From Desulfopila sp. IMCC35008 (lineage in GTDB: Bacteria > Desulfobacterota > Desulfobulbia > Desulfobulbales > Desulfocapsaceae), in the NCBI RefSeq assembly GCF_010646885.2, contig NZ_CP050700.1, forward strand, positions 6,144,001 through 6,208,000: DNA of 64,000 bases, written 5' to 3'. The notes below the pieces were generated by a model that worked only from the letters and a program-made list of their open reading frames with translations, had not been told where the DNA came from and did no database searches. A program made the position numbers and the translations under genes. Positions 1 to 7,887 of the stretch are shown piece after piece. Numbering within the stretch: position 1 is the stretch's first letter; every line of letters begins with the position of its first letter.

Positions 1-383
1 AATATTCCGATAAGGTTCTGGAGAAAGCGATAGAATTTGCACAATTGCTTGATGCCGCAGTCGTTCTTATTTATTGCCACCGGAGATTTCCCAAAATCCT
101 TGGCCAGCCACACAGGGATCACATCATATCTGAGATAATGGATGAAACCGATGCCGTGGTAGCACCTTTTCTTCAAAAGCTCTCTGACAGTGGGGTTGAG
201 GTTATCGAACGTTTTATGGAAGAGCCTGCAGGGACAATGATTTCGGAAGTGGCGGAGCGTGAAAAGTGTGAGATGATTGTGATGGGGTCGCGAGGCTTAT
301 CTGACATCGAAGGACTATTGATCGGGAGCGTAGCTCACAAGGTCCTCCATATAGCCAAGTGCCCGGTGCTGGTGGTGCGCTAA
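1..383 (+). CDS. Universal stress protein (UspA family), 5' end cut by window edge
   Basis: The reading frame is open to the left edge, so the true start lies outside the window and the TTG at 45 is internal. The visible part carries the second half of a UspA fold: alternating beta strands and helices, then the nucleotide-binding signature near the C-terminus (VMGSRGLSDIEGLLIGSVAHKV), where G-S-R-G and G-S-V contact ATP in family members, ending in a final strand (CPVLVVR). UspA proteins are small cytoplasmic ATP-binding stress proteins. The gene stands 51 bp ahead of a CheR-like gene on the same strand, so the two may be co-transcribed. The family is clear; the specific role is unknown. Confidence 0.88.
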   Translation, partial: YSDKVLEKAIEFAQLLDAAVVLIYCHRRFPKILGQPHRDHIISEIMDETDAVVAPFLQKLSDSGVEVIERFMEEPAGTMISEVAEREKCEMIVMGSRGLSDIEGLLIGSVAHKVLHIAKCPVLVVR

Positions 384-434
384 AGTTCACAACGAAAGAA
401 AATTGCAGGACACTTTTGCCGTCCGGGATAGGGA

Positions 435-1226
435 ATGCTTACCGACTCAGATTTCAGGGTTTTGCTGGCTTGTTACGAAAGGTCCTGGCAAGGTTATAGA
501 AAAGTCCGCAAGGGCCCGATGAAGAGGGTCCGCAAACATATGGAGGCTTTGGGTTGTAACTCGGTTAAGCAATATTTGGATACACTTGCAAAAGACCAGG
601 CTGAAGAGGAGGTGCTGCTATCTATTTTGCGCATAACGATCTCCAGGTTTTTCAGGGATAGAAAGCTCTGGACCAGCCTGGCCGATACTGTATTTCCTGC
701 TCTGCTGGCGCAAACAGATAAAGTAAAAATCTGGTCTGCCGGCTGCAGCTGCGGAGAAGAGGTCTACAGTCTCAGTATCCTGTACCATATGAGATGGTCC
801 GATTGTTCACGACTAGCTGTCATTGCGACCGATGCAAATGGGTCATGTCTGGAACGTGCTCGAAAGGGGATATATCAGAAAAGCAGTTTGCGTGAATTAG
901 ATTCACAATTGCTTTCAAGCTGCTTTATTCCGTCAGGCCGACGAGGTGAATATTGTATCTTGCCTTTGTACAGAAAATACATCTTGTGGAGACATCATGA
1001 CTTTTTCACTGCCCCTCCTGACAGGGGCTTTCATGTTATTTTTCTGCGAAACAATCTTCTGACATATTATAATTCCCAGGCTCAGTCGGTTGCTCTCGGT
1101 CTCATCCTGCAATCATTACTTCCGGGAGGTTATCTTATAACGGGCTCCCGGGAAGTCCTGCCCGAGACACCTTGTAATCTGGTTGCAACAAAAAATTGCG
1201 ATATGATCTATCAAATGAGGGAATAG
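435..1226 (+). CDS. CheR-type protein-glutamate O-methyltransferase
   Basis: 263 residues, close to the usual CheR length. An N-terminal helical CheR_N-like part (about 1-75) precedes a SAM-binding Rossmann domain with the family motif WSAGCSCGEE at 100-109 (usual form WSAGCSTGEE), the acidic ribose-binding segment ATDANG near 131-136, and a late NN-LLTYY segment that replaces the usual RNVLIYF. CheR enzymes methylate glutamates of chemoreceptors using S-adenosylmethionine. No receptor, CheB, CheA or CheW gene is nearby, so this orphan may modify receptors encoded elsewhere or serve a non-chemotaxis signalling system. The substitutions in the active-site motifs make activity likely but not certain. 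Confidence 0.82.
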   Translation: MLTDSDFRVLLACYERSWQGYRKVRKGPMKRVRKHMEALGCNSVKQYLDTLAKDQAEEEVLLSILRITISRFFRDRKLWTSLADTVFPALLAQTDKVKIWSAGCSCGEEVYSLSILYHMRWSDCSRLAVIATDANGSCLERARKGIYQKSSLRELDSQLLSSCFIPSGRRGEYCILPLYRKYILWRHHDFFTAPPDRGFHVIFLRNNLLTYYNSQAQSVALGLILQSLLPGGYLITGSREVLPETPCNLVATKNCDMIYQMRE

Positions 1227-1513
1227 CCCCGATATTTCATGGAAAATCTGTTTTCCCAGTAAGGTCCATAGTATATCGTACTTGATATCATGGGATTACA
1301 GTAGATTGTTATAGCTGCACCCTTGATGCCTCGACTTTGAACTCCGCAGATACGAGAAATATAGGGGATAGAGATAGCCTGCACCGGTAACATCATACCG
1401 GAGCAACCTTTTCAAGGTTAAGGCGGCCTGTGAAGTAACGCGCATTATAACAAAATTCTGCAATAGTGGCTGATTGCTTCAGCAACGACACTGGTTCGGC
1501 GTCTATATCCTGA

Positions 1514-3028
1514 TCAGCCGTAACGAGACTTGACCTCTTCCCGGTTGATGGCCCCGTCATCTTTTAAAGGAATTGTTTCCACGAACTGGACATATTGTGG
1601 TTTTTTGAACCGGGCAATACGCTCACCCACGAAGTCGATCAGTTCCTGCGGTTCCAGGGTTTTTCCTTTTCTCAACTGACAGACGGCTTTTATGCCCTCC
1701 TTCCATTTCGGGTCGGGTACACCTATAACCACCGTCTGTTCCACTGCGGGGTGCTGCAGAATTACCTTTTCCACCTCAGCGGGATACACATTTTCGCCCC
1801 CAGGTTTTATCAGTTCCTTCTCCGCCTTGCGGCCGGCATAGAACAGGAAGCCATCTGCATCAAAACGGCCGAGATCACCGGTATGGTGCCAACCGTCCCT
1901 GAACGTATACTCGTTGTCTGCATCAAGCCCCCAATAGCCCTTGAAGACCATGGGGCCCTTGAGCGTAATTTCACCCACCTCACCGGCTGTAACGACCTTG
2001 TCATGTTCATCAACCAGCCGCACATTGCCAAGGGAAATGGTCTTTCCGGCCGAGCCGGGACGATCGCTGTATTTGCCTATAGAGGCAAGACAGGATGTCT
2101 CTGTCTGGCCGTACATCACATAGTAGAAACCTCCAGTGGCCGACTGGAACCGGTCGATGCTCTCAGGTGTTCCCAGACCGATCACCGCCCGAAGGGAGCC
2201 TATGTCGTTACCGCCATTTTCTGCGGCCGTGAGTACCGTTTCCAGGATGGGAGGGAAATCGAAGAAGTGGCTGACCTTGTACTCCTGGATAAGTTCGGCC
2301 GCTGCCGCACCCTCAAATTTGCTGATGTTGATGTTTGCAGCACCGGCGTGGAAGCTACTGGATGCCAGGAACAGGCCACCCACGTGAAACAGGGGCAGCA
2401 GGTTCAGGTGAACATCGGCATGCGTCAACTCCATATTATATTGGAAATGCAGGTTTGCGTAGAGCATATTGCCGTGACTGACCAGGGCACCCCTCGGCCT
2501 GCCTGCGACCGCGGCCGTGTGGATGATGACAAAACCGTCGGAACTCGCCACGTCGGCAGGAGCTACAGGGTGAGCCGACTGCATAAGTGAGCCATGTTTA
2601 AGCCAGGCCCCGTTGTCTCCTTTGAGATTGTAATAGGCTGTAACGGATGTCAGTTTTTGTTTCTTGGTATTAAGGGTTTCCTGGAATTCTTCGTCGGCGA
2701 AAACGACTGCGGGTGTGCAATCACCCAGGTTGAAAATCATCTCATCTGCTGAGAGTCGCCAGTTGACCGGTAACACGATGGCGCCAAGATAGGCGGCTGC
2801 GCCGTATATCATGAAAAACTCGAGACTGTTTTTACCTACTACACCTATCCTGTCGCCTTTCCGGATGCCGATTTCGGCCAAGCCGGTGGCAAGAATGTCC
2901 ACCTGATCCTTAAACTGCGAAAAGGTGAGATGCCTGCCGTCGTCGACTTCTTTCCAGCAGAGGTTGCTGCCGAAGGCGGTGGCGTTTCGTTGTATGACAT
3001 CGTAAAAGGAGAGGTCGTAAAGTCCCAT
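1514..3028 (-). CDS. Acyl-CoA synthetase-like AMP-binding protein, probably impaired
   Basis: 504 residues with the ANL (AMP-forming acyl-CoA ligase) fold from end to end: A5-like YGQTETS near 317-323, A7-like HTGDLGRFD, and the hinge GRKAEKELIKPGGENVYPAEVE. Two catalytic signatures are broken. The phosphate-binding loop, normally TSGTTGxPKG, reads TAAVAGRPRG at 171-180, and the C-terminal motif that normally holds the catalytic Lys (GKI) reads GAI with Ala at 493. Known ANL enzymes need that lysine for adenylation, so this protein may have lost that half-reaction, may be a pseudoenzyme, or may use preformed acyl-adenylate. It is the last gene of the liv-type operon and is separated from the preceding uspA gene by a perfect 22-bp inverted repeat. 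Confidence 0.85.
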   Translation of the reverse strand: MGLYDLSFYDVIQRNATAFGSNLCWKEVDDGRHLTFSQFKDQVDILATGLAEIGIRKGDRIGVVGKNSLEFFMIYGAAAYLGAIVLPVNWRLSADEMIFNLGDCTPAVVFADEEFQETLNTKKQKLTSVTAYYNLKGDNGAWLKHGSLMQSAHPVAPADVASSDGFVIIHTAAVAGRPRGALVSHGNMLYANLHFQYNMELTHADVHLNLLPLFHVGGLFLASSSFHAGAANINISKFEGAAAAELIQEYKVSHFFDFPPILETVLTAAENGGNDIGSLRAVIGLGTPESIDRFQSATGGFYYVMYGQTETSCLASIGKYSDRPGSAGKTISLGNVRLVDEHDKVVTAGEVGEITLKGPMVFKGYWGLDADNEYTFRDGWHHTGDLGRFDADGFLFYAGRKAEKELIKPGGENVYPAEVEKVILQHPAVEQTVVIGVPDPKWKEGIKAVCQLRKGKTLEPQELIDFVGERIARFKKPQYVQFVETIPLKDDGAINREEVKSRYG

Positions 3029-3069
3029 GTAGTCTTTCCTCCAATAGAAAATATCTGAAAATCGATCAG

Positions 3070-3120
3070 TTGGAATCGTTGAAGCGTCAGGCCTCAGACC
3101 TGACGCTTCAACGATTCCAA
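3070..3120. repeat. Perfect 22-bp inverted repeat with 7-nt loop
   Basis: Left arm 3070-3091 and right arm 3099-3120 are exact reverse complements; the loop is CCTCAGA. It lies in the 119-bp gap between two minus-strand genes (uspA upstream, acyl-CoA synthetase-like gene downstream). No T-run follows on either strand, so it is not a standard intrinsic terminator. It may be an RNA processing or stabilising hairpin within the operon, or a short mobile repeat. Confidence 0.8.
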
Positions 3121-3147
3121 ATCGACACCTTGATCATGAAATTCGGT

Positions 3148-3546
3148 TTAGGCGCTGTTGACACTGACAACGGGGCATGGCGCCTTCAGAATGATATATT
3201 GGGCATTTGATCCGAGTATAATTTTCTGGGTTCTTGATTTTTTTTCAATACCTACAAAAATCTGATCGACCTGATTTTGCTCAGCATACAACACCAGGTC
3301 TTCTCCCGGTTGCATGCCTCGAGCCAGTTGGTGGGTCTCACAGGGAATATTCTTTTCCTTGAAATACTTTGCGGCGTATTTCAGGTCTTCGCTGGCTTTG
3401 TCGATCTCTTCCGGTTTTTCACCAGAGCCCCCCGGTAATGAGGTGACAACCAGAACTGTCGCCCCAAAAAGATCGGCGTAAGTCCTTGCCAGCGAAAGTG
3501 CTGCTTTTGATATGTCAGAGCCATTATAGGCTACTAAGAATTTCAT
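3148..3546 (-). CDS. Universal stress protein (UspA family)
   Basis: 132 residues from the ATG at 3546, which follows a strong AAAGGAG ribosome site. An upstream ATT in the same frame was not used because the Shine-Dalgarno sequence lies after it. The protein begins MKFLVAYNGSD, the typical first strand of UspA proteins, and ends CPVVSVNSA. The usual G-x2-G-x9-G(S/T) ATP motif is only partly kept (VGIEKKS...ILGSNAQYI), so it may not bind ATP in the standard way. It lies between livF and a degenerate acyl-CoA ligase in what appears to be one operon. UspA genes are often placed in transport operons, but the role here is unknown. Confidence 0.87.
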   Translation of the reverse strand: MKFLVAYNGSDISKAALSLARTYADLFGATVLVVTSLPGGSGEKPEEIDKASEDLKYAAKYFKEKNIPCETHQLARGMQPGEDLVLYAEQNQVDQIFVGIEKKSRTQKIILGSNAQYIILKAPCPVVSVNSA

Positions 3547-3574
3547 CTGTTCTCCTTTCGCCAATCTTCAAGTT

Positions 3575-4393
3575 TTACATCCAGCGTTTCCGTCTCTTAT
3601 ATGACTTTACTTCCTTAAACGACTTTCGACCGCCTCCCCGGGTGATGCCCATGTAAAATTCCTTCACATCGGGGTTTTCCTGCAATTCTTCGGATGCTCC
3701 TTCCAACACAATCCTGCCGGATTCCATGATATAAGCGTAATCCGATATGCCGAGCGCGATTTTTGCGTTCTGTTCAACCACCAGGATAGTGGTGTTCATC
3801 TCCTTGTTGATTTTCTGGATATTGTCAAAAATCTCCATGACCAGAAGTGGTGCGAGACCGAGAGACGGCTCATCCAGCATAAGCATCTTGGGGGAAGCCA
3901 TGAGTGCCCGGGCAATGGCGATCATCTGCTGTTCACCGCCGGAGCAATAGCCCGCCATGCGATGGGTAATTTTTGATAATCGCGGGAAATGTTTATACAT
4001 CAGGGCATGGTCTTCCTTGATTTTCTGGGCGCCGTCGCCACGGGTAATGGAGCCGACTCTGATGTTTTCGTCCACGGTCAGGTGTTTAAAGACCCGGCGG
4101 CCTTCTGGGACCATGACAGCCCCGAGTTTGACGACCTGGGTGCCGAGCTGGTTGGTGATATCCTCGCCCCTGAACTTGATATACCCTTCCCTGATAAAAC
4201 CGTTTTCAGGTTTCAACAGGCCGCTTATGGCCCTCAGCGTTGTCGTCTTACCCGCACCATTGGTGCCGAGCAGTGCCACAATACTGCCATCGGGTACACT
4301 GAGGCTGACACCCCTAAGCACCTGGACGATATCGTTATAGACAACCTCTATGTTGTTGACTTCAAGCTGTTTTTCTGAGAGTTTTTTATTCAT
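3575..4393 (-). CDS. livF: Branched-chain amino acid-type ABC transporter ATPase LivF
   Basis: 272 residues with Walker A GTNGAGKTT, a signature loop read as CSGGEQQMIAIARAL, and Walker B MLMLDEPSLGLAP. The strands and the C-terminal FYMG are typical of LivF, one of the two cytoplasmic ATPases of the HAAT (LIV-I) importers. A basic tail of about 20 residues (ending SYKRRKRWM) is an addition to the core. The ATG at 4393 has no recognisable Shine-Dalgarno; the purine-rich stretch lies on the opposite strand. Translation may therefore depend on coupling or on the hairpin at 4420-4444 just upstream. It is fifth of the liv genes in the minus-strand operon. Confidence 0.92.
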   Translation of the reverse strand: MNKKLSEKQLEVNNIEVVYNDIVQVLRGVSLSVPDGSIVALLGTNGAGKTTTLRAISGLLKPENGFIREGYIKFRGEDITNQLGTQVVKLGAVMVPEGRRVFKHLTVDENIRVGSITRGDGAQKIKEDHALMYKHFPRLSKITHRMAGYCSGGEQQMIAIARALMASPKMLMLDEPSLGLAPLLVMEIFDNIQKINKEMNTTILVVEQNAKIALGISDYAYIMESGRIVLEGASEELQENPDVKEFYMGITRGGGRKSFKEVKSYKRRKRWM

Positions 4394-4419
4394 GGGGAGG
4401 TTTACGATCGGTGCTTTAT

Positions 4420-4444
4420 GTCCCCTGCCTTCCTGGCAGGGGAC
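4420..4444. repeat. 10-bp inverted repeat between livJ and livF
   Basis: GTCCCCTGCC (4420-4429) and GGCAGGGGAC (4435-4444) pair around the loop TTCCT. It falls between the livJ stop and the livF start. Strong hairpins at this point commonly stabilise the upstream message so that binding protein is made in excess over the ATPase; no T-run follows, so it is not an intrinsic terminator. That role is inferred from position. Confidence 0.7.
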
Positions 4445-4459
4445 ACTATGGAAGCGAAT

Positions 4460-5689
4460 CTATTTAATCTTGCTCGTATACTCTGGGATGAAAGGCTTAC
4501 CGGCCGATTTAAATGCCTTGTCCTTCACCACGTAGAGTTGAAGCGTATCGACACCGGCGTGATCCGTCTTGGAATAGGTTACCGGACCCACTGTCGTGCT
4601 CGGTGAGAAAGATTTGTCGCCATTCATGGCCTGCAGTTCCTCATACAGGGTTTCCTTGGTAATATCCTTGCCTTTCTCCTTTGCCCGCCTGATGCATTCG
4701 GTGGCTACTTGAGCGACCATCATACCGTTTGCATAGTTGTGTGAATTTGCGGCCTTGTCGTCGCGATTGTATTTTTTGGCCAGGGCCAGCTGTTCGTCGG
4801 TCCCCTTGCCCGGTTCGCTGGTGACGATGTAGGAGGTGGTCCAGAAATAGTTTTCGGCAGAAGGGCCAGCCAGGGCAACGAGATCGTTACCGCCTGTGTA
4901 ATGGGCCCCGAGGAAGGTGAACTTGCCCTCTTCTCCGAACGACGTCGCAACAAGTCCTAAGCTGCTGGCATCCTTTAGCATAGTGGCAACGGGTGACTGA
5001 ACAGTATGGCTGAAGATGTATTGCACCCCTTTGCTCTTGAGTCTCTTCAGCATGGCTGTATTATCGAGGTTTTTGCCATGTTCGACAACTTCGACGATGT
5101 CCATCTTCAAGCCGGCTGCTACCGCCTTTTGCACATCCTCAACGGGACCCCGGCCAAAAGCGGATGGGTGGATGAACATGGCAACTTTGGGAGTGTCGCC
5201 TTTATGGTTTTTTACCACGTATTCGGCCAGACCTATCATCTGGGCCGAATAGGAGGCAATGGGCAGGAAAATGTAGTTGGAGCCATCGAGGTTGCCGGCA
5301 TGGAAGGATGCTGGAATGACTGGTATCTGCTCTTCCTCGAAATCCTTTTTCAGGGCGAGGGTACTGCCCGTTGAGTAGTTGAGGTAGAAAACTATTCCCT
5401 GATCGAGGAAGTCCTCAAAGTTTCTTTTGGTTACATCGTTTTTGTACTGGTCGTCACGGATGGTACACTCGATCGTGTCATCACCCAGCATCTTCGTGTC
5501 GTTGACATAGTTGAAATAGTCCTCAACGCCCTTGGAGTATGGGTTGCCAGCATCCGAGGTCGGACCGGTTATAGCGAGTGAAAGGCCGAGTTTGTGGACC
5601 TGTCCTGCCAGGACCTGCACCGGGTTGGTTAACAAACAAGCTGCCGCTGCCGACAGTAAGAACCATCTGTTCAAAATTACCTTTTTCAT
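4460..5689 (-). CDS. livJ: ABC transporter substrate-binding protein (LivJ/HAAT family)
   Basis: 409 residues from the ATG at 5689, preceded by AAGGAGG. An upstream in-frame start would add 30 residues ahead of the signal peptide and is rejected. The signal peptide MKKVILNRWFLLSAAAACLLTNPVQVLAG is followed by the type I periplasmic-binding fold (KLGLSLAITGPTSDAGNPYSKGVEDYFNYVND), typical of Leu/Ile/Val-type binding proteins and of their relatives for aromatic acids, amides and urea. The protein acts in the periplasm and delivers substrate to LivHM. Because acyl-CoA synthetase genes share the operon, the ligand may be an organic acid or an aromatic compound rather than an amino acid. Confidence 0.9.
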   Translation of the reverse strand: MKKVILNRWFLLSAAAACLLTNPVQVLAGQVHKLGLSLAITGPTSDAGNPYSKGVEDYFNYVNDTKMLGDDTIECTIRDDQYKNDVTKRNFEDFLDQGIVFYLNYSTGSTLALKKDFEEEQIPVIPASFHAGNLDGSNYIFLPIASYSAQMIGLAEYVVKNHKGDTPKVAMFIHPSAFGRGPVEDVQKAVAAGLKMDIVEVVEHGKNLDNTAMLKRLKSKGVQYIFSHTVQSPVATMLKDASSLGLVATSFGEEGKFTFLGAHYTGGNDLVALAGPSAENYFWTTSYIVTSEPGKGTDEQLALAKKYNRDDKAANSHNYANGMMVAQVATECIRRAKEKGKDITKETLYEELQAMNGDKSFSPSTTVGPVTYSKTDHAGVDTLQLYVVKDKAFKSAGKPFIPEYTSKIK

Positions 5690-5896
5690 GTCTCCTCCTT
5701 GACGTTTAATTGCGCTGAGTACGTCTCCTGTTATGCTGCTGTACCGCCCTCCGGAACCAGGTGTAGTGCCCTGGTACAAGTGAGTTGCGTTTTACGGCTA
5801 CCTTGAAGGAATTGTTGATTTTTCATGGGAGCCTTATGTTAGTCCCGCTGTGCCGGGAAGGATCCTCCTATAGTTCATGGTTCATAACGATGCAGG

Positions 5897-6991
5897 TCAG
5901 TACCTGAATGGCCAGAGCTTTACGTATGTGCGTGTTATACGCCACCAGTTGGCAATGCCACGCGGCTCAAACATCAGGAAAAGCACGATGACAAGGCCAA
6001 AACTCAGAGGCTTGAGTGCTGTTGTAAGGTTGGTGGCTGCTGTCAGGTGGCTTCCTGCCCACTCCGAGAGGCTTTCAACCTGAAGGTTCAGCACCATGAT
6101 CGCCAGTGGTCCCCAGAATGAACCCTGCAGTGTTCCGAGCCCGCCTACGATGGCCATGGCGAGGTAATTAATTGAATGATGCAGCGTAAACGAGTCTATG
6201 CCGACACCTCTATAGAGGTAGGCGTGTAAGGCGCCGGCCACACCAGCGAAAAAACCGGCCAGGCCAAAGGCATAAACTTTGGTGAAACCAGGATGCATAC
6301 CCATGGCGTCTGCGGCCCTGTCGTTGTCGCGCACGGCGACAAGACAACGTCCGTAACGGGTTCGGAGCAGATTGCGGACAGCGAACCCCAAAAGTACAAG
6401 GGTGACGAGGATAACATAATACCAGAACAAGTAGTGCTCCTTGCGGACCACTTTGCCGGTGAACCAGAAAACCCTGCCAACGGAAATGGTCTGGCCCTGG
6501 TCGAAAAAATTCATGAAATTGATGACCCATTGAAAGATCATCTGAAAAGAAAGGGTGGCGATAGCCAGGTAGAGATGTTTGAGGCGCAGGGCGGGCAGGC
6601 CGACAATTGCCCCGAACACTGCGCCCATACAACCGGACAATACGATCAGTAAAGGCCAGCAGTGGGTCACCAGAATGTGACTGTCACCGAGCACCCTGGC
6701 AAAGGAGGCAACCGTGTAGGCTCCTATGCCGACAAAAGCCGCATGGCCGATGGAGATGAGTCCTGCAAAGCCGGTTACCAGGTTGAGCCCCATAACTGCG
6801 ATCATGGCCACCAGAATATTGTCTATTACCAACATGTACTTGTTGCCGACGCTAAAAAGAAGCGGCCAGCAGAACAGGGCGCCCAGGAAAATGATCATAG
6901 CGCTTCTATCCAGATGGGTGAGAAATATCCGCTGCTCCTCTTTATATGAGGTGAAATAGTTTCCTGTTGCCAGCCAACGGTTCGATGACAT
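5897..6991 (-). CDS. livM: Branched-chain amino acid-type ABC permease LivM
   Basis: 364 residues, largely hydrophobic with about 8-10 membrane spans. The LivM signature GLNLVTGFAGLISIGHAAFVGIGAY lies near 70-95, and the EAA-like cytoplasmic loop AVRDNDRAADAMGMHPGFTKVYAFGLAGFFAGVAG lies in the second half. It is one of two inner-membrane permeases of the importer. It begins 2 bp after livH ends, which indicates translational coupling. The soluble N-terminal ~30 residues are usual for LivM. Confidence 0.93.
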   Translation of the reverse strand: MSSNRWLATGNYFTSYKEEQRIFLTHLDRSAMIIFLGALFCWPLLFSVGNKYMLVIDNILVAMIAVMGLNLVTGFAGLISIGHAAFVGIGAYTVASFARVLGDSHILVTHCWPLLIVLSGCMGAVFGAIVGLPALRLKHLYLAIATLSFQMIFQWVINFMNFFDQGQTISVGRVFWFTGKVVRKEHYLFWYYVILVTLVLLGFAVRNLLRTRYGRCLVAVRDNDRAADAMGMHPGFTKVYAFGLAGFFAGVAGALHAYLYRGVGIDSFTLHHSINYLAMAIVGGLGTLQGSFWGPLAIMVLNLQVESLSEWAGSHLTAATNLTTALKPLSFGLVIVLFLMFEPRGIANWWRITRTYVKLWPFRY

Positions 6992-6993
6992 AG

Positions 6994-7887
6994 TTATACC
7001 CGTTCGATTTCGTGTATTCCAAATAACCCATGGGGTTTAAACAGCAGAATGATCAGCAGGATTACATATGGCATGACCTCCGCTGTACCATTGAGTCCCC
7101 AATTCCCGTCCAGATAACCACTGGCGAATTGTTGGATAAGTCCCATGATGATGCCAGCCACTACTGCGCCCAGGATCGAGTCAAGCCCACCCAGGATGAC
7201 CACAGGGAAAACCACGATGCCAAAGGCGTGCAGGGTATCGAAGTTTAAGCCGGTTATGTTACCGATAATCCCGCCAGCAGCAGCTGCGCTTAAGCCCGCC
7301 ATGGCCCAGGCCAGACCGAAGACGCGGGGAACCGAGATACCAATGGACATGGATGCCAGCTGGTCGTCGGATACCGCACGCATGGAGATACCAATGGTGG
7401 ATTTCTTAAAAAACCAGGAAAAACCGGCAATCATCGTAAAGGTGATGATGACGCCAACAAGCTGGGTCCACGAGATGGAAACCCCACCCACCGTGAGAGG
7501 GGTCGTCGGCAGAAATTGGGGAAAGGAGAAATTCTCTGTACCAAAAGGGGTAAGATAGATCAACCCGTCCAGGATGGACATAAGGCCAATGGTTACCATG
7601 ATGACGGATATAATAGGTTCACCGATCAGCCGCCGCAGGAACACCCGTTCCACACTCATTGCCAGGAAAAAGGTTATTATCATGCTGATGGGAAAAGATA
7701 TGTAAATGGGTATGCCGGCTTGGACCGTCAGCGCATAGGTGATAAAAGCACCTGCCGCGATGATCTGGCCGTGGGCAATGTTGAGTACCCTGCTGGATTT
7801 ATAAATGAGAACAAAACCAAGAGCAGAGAGGGCATAAATAGACCCCACCACAATTCCGCTGACCACCAGTTGAAAGAAGTAACTCAT
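6994..7887 (-). CDS. livH: Branched-chain amino acid-type ABC permease LivH
   Basis: 297 residues. The ATG at 7887 overlaps the stop of the preceding acyl-CoA synthetase by one base (TGATG), a classic coupled start, and is preferred to the TTG one codon upstream. The sequence is membrane-spanning throughout, with LivH landmarks ALGFVLIYKSSRVLNIAHGQ near the N-terminus and MRAVSDDQLASMSIGISVPRVFGLAWAMAG in the cytoplasmic loop. It forms the translocation path together with LivM. Confidence 0.93.
   Translation of the reverse strand: MSYFFQLVVSGIVVGSIYALSALGFVLIYKSSRVLNIAHGQIIAAGAFITYALTVQAGIPIYISFPISMIITFFLAMSVERVFLRRLIGEPIISVIMVTIGLMSILDGLIYLTPFGTENFSFPQFLPTTPLTVGGVSISWTQLVGVIITFTMIAGFSWFFKKSTIGISMRAVSDDQLASMSIGISVPRVFGLAWAMAGLSAAAAGGIIGNITGLNFDTLHAFGIVVFPVVILGGLDSILGAVVAGIIMGLIQQFASGYLDGNWGLNGTAEVMPYVILLIILLFKPHGLFGIHEIERV

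Noticed and set aside
1595..2590. A 331-codon open frame on the plus strand
   Set aside because: It lies wholly within the minus-strand acyl-CoA synthetase-like gene, whose motifs are clear, and its translation shows no family.
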